From: Populus alba
Taxonomy: Eukaryota; Streptophyta; Magnoliopsida; Malpighiales; Salicaceae
NCBI RefSeq assembly: GCF_005239225.2
Contig: NC_133300.1
Span: forward strand, 5,237,875 to 5,301,874
Length of the DNA: 64,000 bases
Direction of reading: 5' to 3'
The notes below the pieces were generated by a model. The model was given only the letters and a program-made list of their open reading frames with translations. It had not been told where the DNA came from and did not search any database. A program made the position numbers and the translations under genes. Shown here piece after piece: positions 45,407 to 56,929 of this stretch (its first letter is position 1; each line of letters begins with the position of its first letter).

Positions 45407-46044
45407 CTTATCTTAATGGGTAATTATGATGTTAACAAAAGAATTTAATATTCGGAATACGTCTTACGTATAAGATCGTAACCCCAAATACTAAAAGAAA
45501 ACACAATAATTTTTTTGGAATTTTTGAAATATTGGCCTAGTTCTCATGGCTTGAATAAACTGGTTATTAAAGCCAAGATGCATGCTAATACATATATTGT
45601 TTTGAAATTTCCTTTGTTGTGTGAAAATACGATGTTATAATATTTATATATATATATTGGAGAGACTAGGCCGTATGCATGAAAACAAAACATTTTTTTT
45701 TAATAAACATATATTTTTTTTTTACAAAAACCGGGTATTTTAATACCGGATTTGTATCTTTACAGTATAAAAATACAAACCGATACTGATCAAAATACAG
45801 TAATAAAATTACAGAAAAATCACATATTTTTTTAAATAATTCTTTGAAGAAAAGTTTATCGAATGGGCCAGACTCGGCCCAAAAGGAAATGGACCGAAAT
45901 CAGCCCAAAATAAATTGGGCTGAAACAAGCCTGGACTGGTTACTGTACACATAGTAACCGGGTTACTGTGTGCATAGTACCAGTTAATTAATTAGCCCGT
46001 TACTGTGCACATGCACAATAACCGGGTAATTATTTTCTTGCTTC

Positions 46045-46069
46045 CAGAACGTGCACAGTGCACGTTCTG
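46045..46069. promoter_or_regulatory. 25 bp perfect palindrome in Y LTR
   Basis: CAGAACGTGCAC and GTGCACGTTCTG flank a single A. The same palindrome is at 57571-57595. It lies in the transcribed part, downstream of the TATA-like box at about 46558-46570 on the minus strand. Confidence 0.9.
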
Positions 46070-46832
46070 CATGCAAGAAGATGAACAGTAAAATGAGATA
46101 AGGGGCAGAGGGCTGACCTGTGGCGGTTTTGAAGGCGGTGCTACTAACGGTTGCTGACCGGAGGATGGCTGGGATGGTGGTCGGCCTTTCTTCCTTATTT
46201 TCTGTGTTTTTTAGTTCTACTCTGTTCTCCTCTGCTTCTCCTTTCTTCTTCTGCTTCTCACACTGCTCTTCCCTCTCACGGTGATTCTGCTGTTTTTTGG
46301 CAGCGCTGATGGTGCTAGTGGTGGTAGAGAGGAAGCCGATGATGCCTCAAGTGGTTATGAAGGTGACAGTGGCTGGGAAGCCTAAGGACAGCAGTTGTTT
46401 CCTTCTTCTTCTTCCCCGTGCAGAGGAGCAGGTGCTGCCTTTTCTTCAATGGTGCTCTCCTCGTTTGAAACTTCCCTCTCCTTTCAGTTTAAAAAATATA
46501 ACTCTCTCCCCTCTATTCGGTCTCTTTGAGTTTTCTTTTTCTCTCCTCTGGTTTGTTCTCTATTTACAGGGGGAAAAAGGAGCTGGTCCTTTTGCTAGTG
46601 CGGCCAGTGACTTCGGTCGTTGGTCCAAAGGCGTGGGGTCGGTCAGTGGGTGTGAGGAGAGCGAGGCGGGAAGATTTTTAAAAAAACAAAGGCTTCTTCT
46701 CCCCCTGCTGCACGTTCGGGGGGGAAGAAGAAAGAGGAACAGTGTCGTTAAAAACGACACCGTTCCGGCCTTCTTCCTTTTTTTTTGATATTATTATTTA
46801 TTTTTGTGGGGACCCAAAAATGGGTTACAACA

Positions 46833-47952
46833 GATGCCCCCTTTTTATAAAGCTTATGGAGCAGGGGTTTTGCGCAGTAAGATTTATAAAGATAAACCAA
46901 AACTGAACTCCCGAAACTGATCTGGTTGGAGCTTGATCGCTCTGAAACTTTGTCTTTACAGCAATCCTCCTCAGCCCAAAAAAACTATGATCAAAATTTA
47001 GTCATCTCGAGATCTCTTCTGGCGATCTTCTTTAACCAAAAAAAAACTTGGAATCCCATCTGGCGATTCCTTTTAACCAAGGCTGAAATATGAGGTCCCT
47101 TCTGGCGACCTCCTTTGACCAATATCGAAATATGAGATCCCTTCTGGCGATCTCCATCAACTTGGAATCCCATCTGGCGATTCCTTTTAACCAAAACTAA
47201 ACTCTGTGTGTGGTTGGGTTAACCTGAGATCCCAGCTAGCGATCTCCTTTAACTACAACCAAAACAAAAATGTGTGTGTGGTCTCATTATGATGGGTGAC
47301 CTGCCCGAGTGGAAAAGGGGAAGAGTGGTCTCATTCTTATGGGTGACCTACCCAGGGGGGAGAATAGCCTCATTATTATGGGTGACCTACCCAGGTAAAA
47401 AAAATGAAGAATGGTCTCATTCTAATGGGTGACCTACCTAAAAAAAAATGATGATTTCATTGTGATGGGCGACCTACCCAAGTGGAAAGGGGGAGGAGTG
47501 GTCTCATTCTTATGGGTGACCTACCCAGAGGGAAGAATAGCCTCATTATTATGGGTGACCTACCCAAGTATAAAAAATGGAGAATGGTTTCATTCTAACG
47601 GGTGACCTACCCAAGTATAAAAAATGGAGAATGGTTTCATTCTAACGGGTGACCTACCCAGAAAAAAATGATGGTCTCATTGTGATGGGTGACCTGCCCG
47701 AGTGGAAAGGGGGGAGAAGTGGTCTCATTCTTATGGGTGACCTACCCAAGGGGAAGAATGGCCTTATTATTATGGGTGACCTACCCAAGTATAAAAAATG
47801 GAGAATGATCTCATTCTAACGGGTGACCAACCCAGCTTAAAAAAATTCTTAGTAAACTCCATGCTTTTCTAAGAAATGGTTTCAATATGAGGTCCCTTCT
47901 GGCGACCTTCTTTGATGAATATTAAAATACGAGATCCCTTCTGGCGATCTCA
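46833..47952 (-). repeat. Y internal region copy 1: polypurine tract and hairpin arrays A and B
   Basis: The purine tract TATAAAAAGGGGGCATC lies at 46833-46850. Array A (about 47010-47245) holds six hairpins: GGAATC/GATTCC at 47051, GAGGTC/GACCTC at 47091, GAGATC/GATCTC at 47134 and so on. Array B (about 47280-47835) holds about 13 copies of GGGTGACCTACCC. Two more A hairpins follow at 47889-47952. Sequence then switches abruptly to X LTR. Confidence 0.85.
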
Positions 47953-49728
47953 TTTAAAAAATATATATATGAAAAGCAAAACAACAATATATTTTTTAGA
48001 CTTTTTGGAATTTTTTTTTTTATTATTATTTTTAAAATATACACACACACACACACACATGCATAATATAATAATATAATAATATAATATAATATTAATA
48101 TATTAAATGGGCTGGGCCGGCCCAACTAACTGGGCCGGACTCCAGCCCCAAAAATCGTTGGGCCGGACTCGGCCCAACAACAACCTACTTTGGTCTGGGC
48201 CGGACCGGCCCAGACCCATATCATTGGGCCAGACCCTGTCTGGCCCAACAAAAAAAAAAGGAAATGAACGGGGGGGGAATTATTTTCCCCCCCGCCTCCT
48301 GCATGCAGAAACGATTCTGCATGCAGGGGGCAAGAATTTAAACAAGATTAACAAAAAATGTGCAGGGGAGGAGGCGTACCTGGCGCGGCGGAGACGATGG
48401 CTTGCTGGCGGTGTTGCGGTGGAGGCGGTGGCAGTGACCTAACTCACGTCGGCTCCTCACGGCGAATTCCAAGTGGTCCGGCGACGTCCTCTCGGTTCGT
48501 TTGCTTGGTTTCGGTTTTCTCACTTCCTTCCCGGTTTCAAACCTTCCCTTTGCTTTCGGTTTTCTTGGGTCTCTCCTCTGTTATGGTGTTTCTCTCTCTT
48601 CCTCTCTCTCTCACTATCTCAGTTTTTCTTTCTTTTTCGGGTCCCTCTTTCCGTTCCTCCCTTTTTTTTTCTACACTCTGTTTCTTCTCTATTTATAGGG
48701 ATATCGGGGCGTGACCGCGTGGGGAGCGAGGCGTGCTGGTCGGTCGGTCGGCAGGCGCCGCTGGCAAGGTGCTTCTCTCGGTTTCGGTGGCGCGCCGGGT
48801 GGTCGGCCAGTGGCTTCGGTTTCGGGGGTCCCAAGGCGTGGAGCGTCGGGCCATGGCACGTGAGGAGTGAGGCGGGGACAAAAACCCCGGTTTTCCTCTT
48901 CTCTGCTACGCCTGCGGGGGGGAAGAAGAAGAGAAACAGTGTCTTTCAAAACGGCACCGTTTGGTCTTTTCTCTTCTTTTTTTTTTTTTTAAAAAAAAAA
49001 ACGCATGAAACGGCGTCGTTTTGGAGAAAACGCGCCGTTTCATTTAAAAGTGGCGCCAGAAACGCGCCAACGTTCACATCAGTCCCCCAATTATTTTTGT
49101 TCCTTTCAATTGCGTCCCTGCCAATTTCGGTCTTGTCCGCCTAGTTGGCCGCCTTTTTCACTTTGGTCCTTGGCCTCTGATTTATGCAATTTAGCCCTCA
49201 ATTGATCAATAAACTTCCAATTTCTTCAATTAGGCCCCTCAATCAATTCCAAACAGCCCCCCTATCTTTGCGCCTTTTCCAAATTGGTCCCTGGTTTCGG
49301 ATTTTCACAATTAAACCCCTAATTGGCCATTAAGCTTCAATATTTATGCAATTAAGCCCCTGATTTGACTTAATAAAATCCTAAAAATTATAATTTGGCC
49401 CCAGAACTTAAATTTCTTCAATTTAAAGCCCAAATTGACTTAAAAATCAATTTTTCTTGCAATCAAATCCCCTATAAATCCAATTAAAAAATCAATTAAA
49501 TCCATAAACATCCAAATTTGGGCTTCTCTCCTCAAAATTCAAAATTTCCTTCTCAATAGGGTTCTCATCCTTCAAGAATATATTGTCAAAAATCCAATCT
49601 TTGTATCTTTATACTCCTTGACCAATTTTCTGACCATTTTCCGAGCGCTTCTGCCTCCTGTTATTTTTCTAACCTTCTTTGGCTATTTATTTTATTTTTT
49701 TGCGGGGACCCAAAAATGGGTTACAACA
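47953..49728 (-). repeat. X 3' LTR, 5'-truncated on the left
   Basis: Matches 43610-45406 of the solo LTR with few differences, starting in an AT-rich run and ending GGGTTACAACA. About 900 bp of the LTR (equivalent to 42712-43610) is absent. Confidence 0.85.
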
Positions 49729-49745
49729 GATGCCCCCTCTTTATA
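49729..49745 (-). promoter_or_regulatory. X polypurine tract
   Basis: TAAAGAGGGGGCATC on the sense strand, directly before the 3' LTR. Confidence 0.8.
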
Positions 49746-49898
49746 GAGCTTACGGAGCAAAGGTTTTGCGTAGTAAGTTTTATAAAGATAGTCCCAACTA
49801 AAGTCCCGAAAACTGATCTGGTCGAAGCTTGATCGATCTGAAACTCTTTCTTTACAACAATCCTCTTCGGGCATCGGAATCCCACCGGGCAATTCCCA

Positions 49899-51198
49899 TT
49901 ACCCATGGTACTCGCAAGTCAAATCGGGCTTGTACCAAATTGGGAATGGTGGTTGTAGTGGTAGTGTAGGGATATGAGCTATTTGTCCAATGCTCAAAAG
50001 TTTGGCATACATGTCCTTCAAAGGCATGGGTAATGGTGGCAGTTGTTCTGAAGTGTATCCTGAGTGGGGTCTTTGGTAATGATTTTGGTAGTTTGGTTGG
50101 TTATTTGTTTGATTAGGTGAAAAAGGTTGGTTAAAGTTTATGCGTGGGAATTGAGAGGTAGGTGCTTGTGGACTGTGAAAATTCACTTTTTTTGCCTTTG
50201 TACCCGCCTTCCAAATTGTTAACATCCCCTTCTCTTTTCCTTCCCATAAAACCTTTCTTCTCTAAAGGCCCCGCTATGCGCCCTGCTTTAATTCTTTGCT
50301 CTATCCTTTCCGCCACCCGTACAACATCATAGAAATGTTGAGATGAGCTACCCATTAAATGCTCATAGTAAGGTGCCTTGAAGGTATTGGCGAACAAAGT
50401 CACCATCTCCGTTTCTATTAAAGGGGGTTGCACGTGCGTGGCCTCGTCCCTCCATCTTTGCGCATAAGCCCTCACTGACTCTTGGCTTCTCTTTTCCATT
50501 GACATAAGGCTCGTCCGATCTGGAGCAATCTCCAAGTTGAACTTGTATTGCTTCAGGAAAGCCTCCACTAAATCCTTCCATTTCTTAATCTTGGCATTAT
50601 CCAGCCTCATGTACCAACTTAGCGCAGACCCCGATAGACTCTCTTGGAAAAAGTAGATCAGTAACTTATCGTCATGAATCATCTCAGCCATCTTATTGCA
50701 ATAAGATCGAAGGTGAGTGTTTGGGCATTCCAACCCAGTGTACCTTATAAACTCTGGTATCCTAAAATCTTTTGGTACCGTGATGTTTGGTACCAAGCAT
50801 ATTTCCGACGCTCGCATGGGGTCAAACCAGTCATTTCCCTCGACTGCTCTTAACCTTTCTTCCAAAGCTGATATCTTGTCATCGTTCATAAAACCAGCGG
50901 ACCTATTATCGGAGGGCCCCTCAGCTGTTAAATCTACAGTGATGTGAGCTTGAGGGGGTTGAATGGGAATGGTAGGTGCAAAGTGCTGCCCCGTCACTGA
51001 ATCTGCCCCCATGTTCTGAGATACCCCCGGGACAGGGGCCGACGGTGCTCCTATAGGTGGTTGGGTAGATGTTCCCTCCCCATTCTTGGCTTTTAAAAGT
51101 TGCTCAAGCAGATTGGTCAACCGGGAAACTTCATTTTTCACGGATTCCAACTCGGTCTGGTAGTGTGACTCTAACTGAGCTCTTTCTTCGTTTTCCAT
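49899..51198 (-). pseudogene. X gag (Ty3/Gypsy), frameshifted
   Basis: ATG at 51196-51198, MENEERAQLESHYQTELES with a leucine-rich N-terminal helix. Then comes the retrotransposon gag domain: YFFQESLSGSALSWYMRLD, WKDLVEAFLKQYKFN, RTSLMSMEKRSQESVRAYAQ and FANTFKAPYYEHL. The first frame stops at 50131. The natural continuation (KKVNFHSPQAP, FPRINFNQPF, PLPMPLKDMYAKLL, CEYHG) is in another frame from about 50200 to 49899, next to a T7/A7 run. A stop after CEYHG marks where the zinc-knuckle end and all of pol have been lost. Gag would form the particle core. Confidence 0.88.
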
Positions 51199-51546
51199 TC
51201 TTGATCTGGACCGGGTTTGGTGGACTCTGGATGTGGGACCTATGTTTCATGATCTGGAGATGCATGCATAGATGTATGAGAAAATGTATGATTGTGATGG
51301 ATGCATGATTGAAAAATGCATGTTTCATTGGGTATGAATGTGATGGATGCATGCATGTTTTATTGTGAACGAAAAACAACCATCCCATTATAAGCATTCT
51401 CTTGTCACATTGCTTTGATAGGAGTTCTGCCTTTCGAGTCGTTTGCTTGAATCATGTTCACCAAGAGACAGATTTTGCATAAGAAGATGGGTCAACGCCC
51501 TTTTCATTAATGCTTGGATAAAAATACATTTTAGAAATACAACATG

Positions 51547-53697
51547 CTAATCTCTTTCCTCCATAAACTCTTTAGCCAAAGGTAAGAAAGCAAAGCCGCG
51601 ATTCTCAATCTTCCCTAGAAAGGCATCGGTTTCAGCTAGGCTTCGGCGATAGCGAATGATGTCTCCTCCCACATTCCGCGCATTGATTCTAATAATTCGA
51701 GCATGTGCAGCAGCTTCGTCCATTTGCTCATCTGTTTTGGTCATTTTTTCTATGAGCAACATGTTAGTTCTGTTCAAAGCAGTGTTGTTGGCGTCGATTC
51801 GATCCTTGTACTTTTCCGTTGCTACTAGCTTCTCGTCTCAATACTTTGACTTTTCGCGTTCTTTGTCGAGCTTTATCCTCATAACTTTTATCTCATTCCT
51901 CTTGGCCGCTAACTCTGCTTTAACATCCTCGAATCCTCCCCTTTTGCTTTCCAACTCTATATATTTCTTATTCAAATCCTTATACCTCATAATCCTTTCC
52001 ATTAGTTCGAATTGCACTTGCACAAATTTTTCTTGGTAATATTTTGCACTTTCTTGGCAATCGCTAAAGTCCATCTTCATTGCTTCAAGTTCAGAGCAAC
52101 TTTGCATCCAATCCAAACTCAACCCTTTAAGCTCCTTCTCACTTCTTTCCCTAGCAATCTTCTCCTCAACCAACTTTAACTCAAGCTTGGTTATTTTCGC
52201 ATCTCTAGACTGTATTTGCTCATCTAGAAATGTTCTCCTTTTATCCTCTTCTAACATCATTTCTTCCAATGTTGCCTTGTCCTTTCTGCTCTTGCTCAAC
52301 TCTATTCTCAGTTTGTCCACTTGCCTTCTCAATTCACCGCTAACCCTCTTTCTTTTGAGGGGTTCCTCTACAGTTTGAGGAGATTTGACTTCTACACGAG
52401 GCATGGCTGAAGCAGCTGAATCATCTTCAATATTAACCTCCTTTCTCTTAATAGGCTCCTCTGCAGCTTGAGGAGATTTAGCTTCTACGCAAGACATGGC
52501 TGAAGCAGCTGAGGCTCTCCATTTTACATATCCTTCGCTCACACTTGGATCTCTCAAACCTTCTATTTCCACCAACACTAGATGCTTCCAATCTTGTTTG
52601 ATGATCTCCAAAACTTCTTTCGCCATGGGATCTTTGAACAGACCAAAGAATTGAGCAATTCCCATAGTCCTGGGAACAAACTGCATGCCCCCAAGTTGTC
52701 TTACCACTAAAGCCGGAGCATAACTCACATAACCTGTAATCCCCACCAATGGTATCCAACGCCTTTGTCCACAACTCATTAGGACCTTCATTGTCGCTAC
52801 CCATGGTGCTCTCCATTTAAAATCGCTATTAGGTAAACCTTCTAATTTAACAACCCAACCCTGGTTGTCTAGATCTCCCCACTCTTCTTCTTCTACTAAC
52901 TTTAGGGGTTTTTGGGTAAACCACCAAAAATTATTGAAGACAGGTTTCTTTGTTTCGATATGGCTAACCATCCAAATATACAACAGTTGCGTGCAGCATC
53001 TCATTGCCCCTTTTCCAGCCCTTCTACAATGGTTAAGTGTCAAAAATGTTTCGGCTAAAATAGCAACCACTGGATTGATCTGTGTGTTCTCATACTCCAC
53101 ATAAGCAGCGGCGGCCTCCAAACTTACTAAACCAGTCTGACTTGGGAACAACACAAGGCCAAATATACCTAAGGCAATCAATCTCTCTTTTTCTACTCCT
53201 GACTCCTTTTCCAACTCTAGCATCCTCCATTTCAAACCGGTGCCATTCTTTTCCAGAAACTTTTCCAAGTTGGAGATTCTGAGCAGTTTTGACAGCTCAG
53301 GGATGATCTTGTCGGATCTCAAAGGAGAATAAATCCGATACAGGTCGTTCGGAAACTCGGTCAACAATCCATATTCCTCAATCGTGGGGCACAAGTCTAT
53401 GCTTCCAAAGGAGAAACATCGGTAGTCTGGATCCCAAAAATGAACTAAGGCTCGCACAGTTGGGCTTAAAACTTCTACCTTTGCGATTTCCATCAAACGT
53501 CCGTATTTCCTAAAAAATGCATCTTTATCCACATTCTGAAAATGAGTTGTTAACTTGTTCACCTCATTCAATATGCAATTCAGGTTCTTGATTGGCGACA
53601 TCTTCTTAGCATCGCTTCTAAGGCAGTCTCCTTCAGTCAATTGTGACAGTTCAGAATTCTTTCCATACTCTATGATGGAAGATTTGATGATGGTCAT
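51547..53697 (-). pseudogene. X ORF1 (DUF7745/plant-mobile-domain-like plus coiled coil), one internal stop
   Basis: The first ATG is at 53695-53697 (a GTG three codons upstream also opens the frame). About 619 codons run to a TGA at 51838-51840, and the same frame then stays open for 96 codons to 51547. The N-terminal half has VHFWDPDYRCFSFGSIDLCP, PTIEEYGLL and FWWFTQKPL, features of plant DUF7745 or plant-mobile-domain proteins that occur in Tat/Ogre elements. Two near-identical SAASAMPRVEVKSPQ-type repeats precede a long charged coiled coil (about residue 430 on). Its role is unknown; Ogre ORF1 has no settled function. The stop falls in the coiled coil and the continuation is still protein-like, so it is recent. 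Confidence 0.75.
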
Positions 53698-53729
53698 TTT
53701 GTTCACAAATCCTGCAATTCAAAATGCAT

Positions 53730-54204
53730 GGGGGGTTAGTCTTGTTTCGATGCAAAAAGATTTATATCGGAACATACACCCTAAGGATAGGTTCTAGTTC
53801 TTTTACGTGAGACATAGGGTAGGTTTACTACTAGGTCTCTAAAAGAGGGTCTCTTGCTGTTCCAGTGATCACCCTCGTAAAGGCGATATGGAGGTCCAGC
53901 AGATAGTGGGATGGCACGTGTACCAATCACTATCAGTCTAAACACTCAGCAAAGAGTTGGGGTTTACACAAACTTAAACCTTGACTCAAGTCATAAGGCA
54001 AGCTGCTAGTCCCCCACTTAAACTTAGAGTTACATGTGTGTGCCCTCCAGAACATAATAATAATAATAAAGTGATGCATGACTATGCCATGTATGATAGA
54101 ATGTAAAGATATATGCTAAAGCTTTTAAACAAAGCATCATAAGAAAACAAAAACCAATAACACATAACATAAACAAACAAACAAATCAAGCTTAGTCCAA
54201 GGGT
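53730..54204 (-). other. X 5' leader (untranslated)
   Basis: Ordered landmarks shared with W and Y: GGATAGGTT, GGTCTCTTGCTG, CCAGTGATC, GGCACGTG, GAGTTG.GGTTTACACAAAC, CTAGTCCCCCAC and CAAGCTTAGTCCA. Confidence 0.7.
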
Positions 54205-54224
54205 CCCCAGTGGAGTCGCCATTC
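54205..54224 (-). promoter_or_regulatory. X primer-binding site
   Basis: Sense strand GAATGGCGACTCCACTGGGG directly after the 5' LTR. Same as W and Y. Confidence 0.72.
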
Positions 54225-56168
54225 TGTCGCACCCCCACAAAAAAAATTTAATCAGGCGCGATATCGGCTGGCGATTTTCGTTGTGTTCTAATGATTTGGT
54301 TCTTTGGAGTCGCCACCTAGTATTTGGTCACTAGGAACCCTAACTGGTCTTTCAGAGATTCTAAGGCAAGGGACTGGTTGCGTAAAGGGAAGGTACTAGC
54401 ACCCCTAGTACGCCCTACCTAAGGTAAGCTGCTTGGTGTTTGGTTTGCTCTATAGTCTATGGTGTTGGTGTCTTCTAAACCCGTCAATTTATTTTAGATA
54501 GAAATCCAAGGAAATTCCATGTGCTATGAAAGTTCGTTTTTTCCCTTAGTATTTCAAGAGTTGGCGACTCGTAAATCGCAAGGAAAAGAAAAAAAAAAGA
54601 ACGAAGAAAATTTCACAATTCTTTAAAAAAACAATTTTATACTTTCACGACTCGTAAACCGTGGAGTAAAAAAATAAAATTTTGAAATGTCCTCGATTAC
54701 AACCAAAGCTTCTTTCAAACATGTGCGCTGATTTATTACTCCCAATAATATTTTGGATGTTCGTCCTTTTAAGGATTTCTTCATCCAAACATTAGCGAGT
54801 GAATAATAACTACACTTTTCTCCTCCCAAAATAAGATTTTTTTATAGTTTTTGGAATATTGGCCAATACCCTTAGGAGTTTTACAAACATGTTGCAAAAT
54901 CCACAAATGCAAGAAAATAATTTGTGTTTAAGAAATCTATGCGAAGACAAACCTTCAAAGCTTCCAATATTTTTTTTTTTATAAATAAAAAGAAAATTCA
55001 AAAACATGTTAGAGTAGTGGCCGTATGCAACACGCAAGAAAATTATTATTTTTTTTGTTACGAAAAACGGGTATTTTTAAACACTGAAATTATATCCCCA
55101 TAATATAAAAAAATAAATGTATATAAAAAAACAAAATATATATATGAAAAGCAAACAACAATATATTTTTTAGACTTTTTGGAATTTTTTTTTATTTTTT
55201 TTATTATTATTTTTAAAATATACACACACACACACACACATGCATAATATAATAATATAATAATATAATATAATATTAATATATTAAATGGGCTGGCCGG
55301 CCCAACTAACTGGGCCGGACTCCAGCCCCAAAAATCGTTGGGCCGGACTCGGCCCAACAGCAACCTACTTTGGTCTGGGCCGGACCGGCCCAGACCCATA
55401 TCATTGGGCCAGACCCTGTCTGGCCCAACAAAAAAAAAAAAAAAAAAAAAGGAAATGAACGGGGGGGAATTATTTTTCCCCCCCGCCTCCAGCATGCAAA
55501 AACGATTCTGCATGCAGGGGGCAAGAATTTAAACAAGATTAACAAAAAATGTGCAGGGGAGGAGGCGTACCTGGCGCGACGGAGACGATGGCTTGCTGGC
55601 GGTGCTGCGGTGGAGGCGGTGGCAGTGACCTAACTCACGTCGGCTCCTCACGGCGAATTCCAAGTGGTCTGGCGACGTCCTCTCGGTTCGTTTGCTTGGT
55701 TTCGGTTTTCTCACTTCCTTCCTGGTTTCAAACCTTCCCTTTGCTTTCGGTTTTCTTGGGTCTCTCCTCTGTTATGGTGTTTCTCTCTCTTCCTCTCTCT
55801 CTCACTGTCTCGGTTTTTCTTTCTTTTCGAGTAACCTCTTTCCGTTCCTCCCTTTTTTTTTTCTACACTCTGTTTCTTCTCTATTTATAGGGATATCGCG
55901 CGCGTGACCGCGTGGGAGTGAGGCGTGCTGGTCGTCGGTCGGCAGGCGCCGCTGGCAAGGTGCTTCTCTCGGTTTCGGTGGCGCGGCGGGTGGTCGGCCA
56001 GTGGCTTCTGTTTCGGGGGGTCCCAAGCGTGGAGCGTCGGGCCATGGCACGTGAGGAGAGAGGCGGGACAAAAACCCCGGTTTTTCCTCTTCTCTGCTAC
56101 GCCTGCGGGGGGGGAAGAAGAAGAGAAACAGTGTCGTTCAAAACGGCACCGTTTGGTCTTTTCTCTTC

Positions 56169-56199
<31 letters not shown>

Positions 56200-56929
56200 C
56201 GCATGAAACGGCGTCGTTTTGGAGAAAACGCGCCGTTTCATTTAAAAGTGGCGCCAGAAACGCGCCAACGTTCACATCAGTCCCCCAATTATTTTTGTTC
56301 CTTTCAATTGCGTCCCTGCCAATTTCGATCTTGTCCGCCTAGTTGGCCTCCTTTTTCACTTTGGTCCTTGGCCTCTGATTTATGCAATTTAGCCCTCAAT
56401 TGATCAATACACTTCCAATTTCTTCAATTAGGCCCCTCAATCAATTCCAAACAGCCCCGCTATCTTTGCGCCTTTTCCAAATTGGTCCCTGGTTTCGGAT
56501 TTTCACAATTAAACCCCTAATTGGCCATTAAGCTTCAATATTTATGCAATTAAGCCCCTGATTTGACTTAATAAAATCCTAAAATTTATAATTTGGCCCC
56601 AGAACTTAAATTTCTTCAATTTAAAGCCCAAATTGACTTAAAAATCAATTTTTCTTGCAATCAAATCCCCTATAAATCCAATTAAAAAATCAATTAAACC
56701 CATAAACATCCAAATTTGGGCTTCTCTCCTCAAAATTCAAAATTTCCTTCTCAATAGGGTTCTCATCCTTCAAGAATATATTGTCAAAAATCCAATCTTT
56801 GTATCTTTATACTCCTTGACCAATTTTCTGACCATTTTCCGAGCGTTTCTGCCTCCTGTTATTTTTCTAACCTTCTTTGGCTATTTATTTTATTTTTTTG
56901 CGGGGGACCCAAAAATGGGCTTTACAACA
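54225..56929 (-). repeat. X 5' LTR, 2705 bp
   Basis: Near-identical to 42712-45406, with scattered single-base indels, mostly in homopolymers. It is followed by CTTTATCTTAATGGGG, the same Y sequence that follows the solo LTR. Confidence 0.87.

Larger units (their letters stand above)
47953..56929 (-). mobile_element. Tat/Ogre-type element X, gag-only, with ORF1
   Basis: Left (3') LTR 47953-49728 lacks its first 900 bp or so. The internal region is 49729-54224 and the right (5') LTR is 54225-56929 (2705 bp). The internal order in the sense direction is primer site, leader, ORF1, gag, 3' UTR stub, polypurine tract. Protease, RT, RNase H and integrase are all missing between the gag end (about 49900) and the purine tract. 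An extra ORF before gag is a known Ogre feature. It could move only with enzymes from a relative. Confidence 0.83.

Noticed and set aside
46297..46788. 163-codon ORF repeated at 57823-58311
   Set aside because: Antisense to the Y LTR transcript, no domain, and preserved only because the DNA is duplicated.
50717..50947. Plus-strand ORFs opposite gag and ORF1 (also 51656-52039, 52865-53104)
   Set aside because: Antisense shadows of the minus-strand coding frames.
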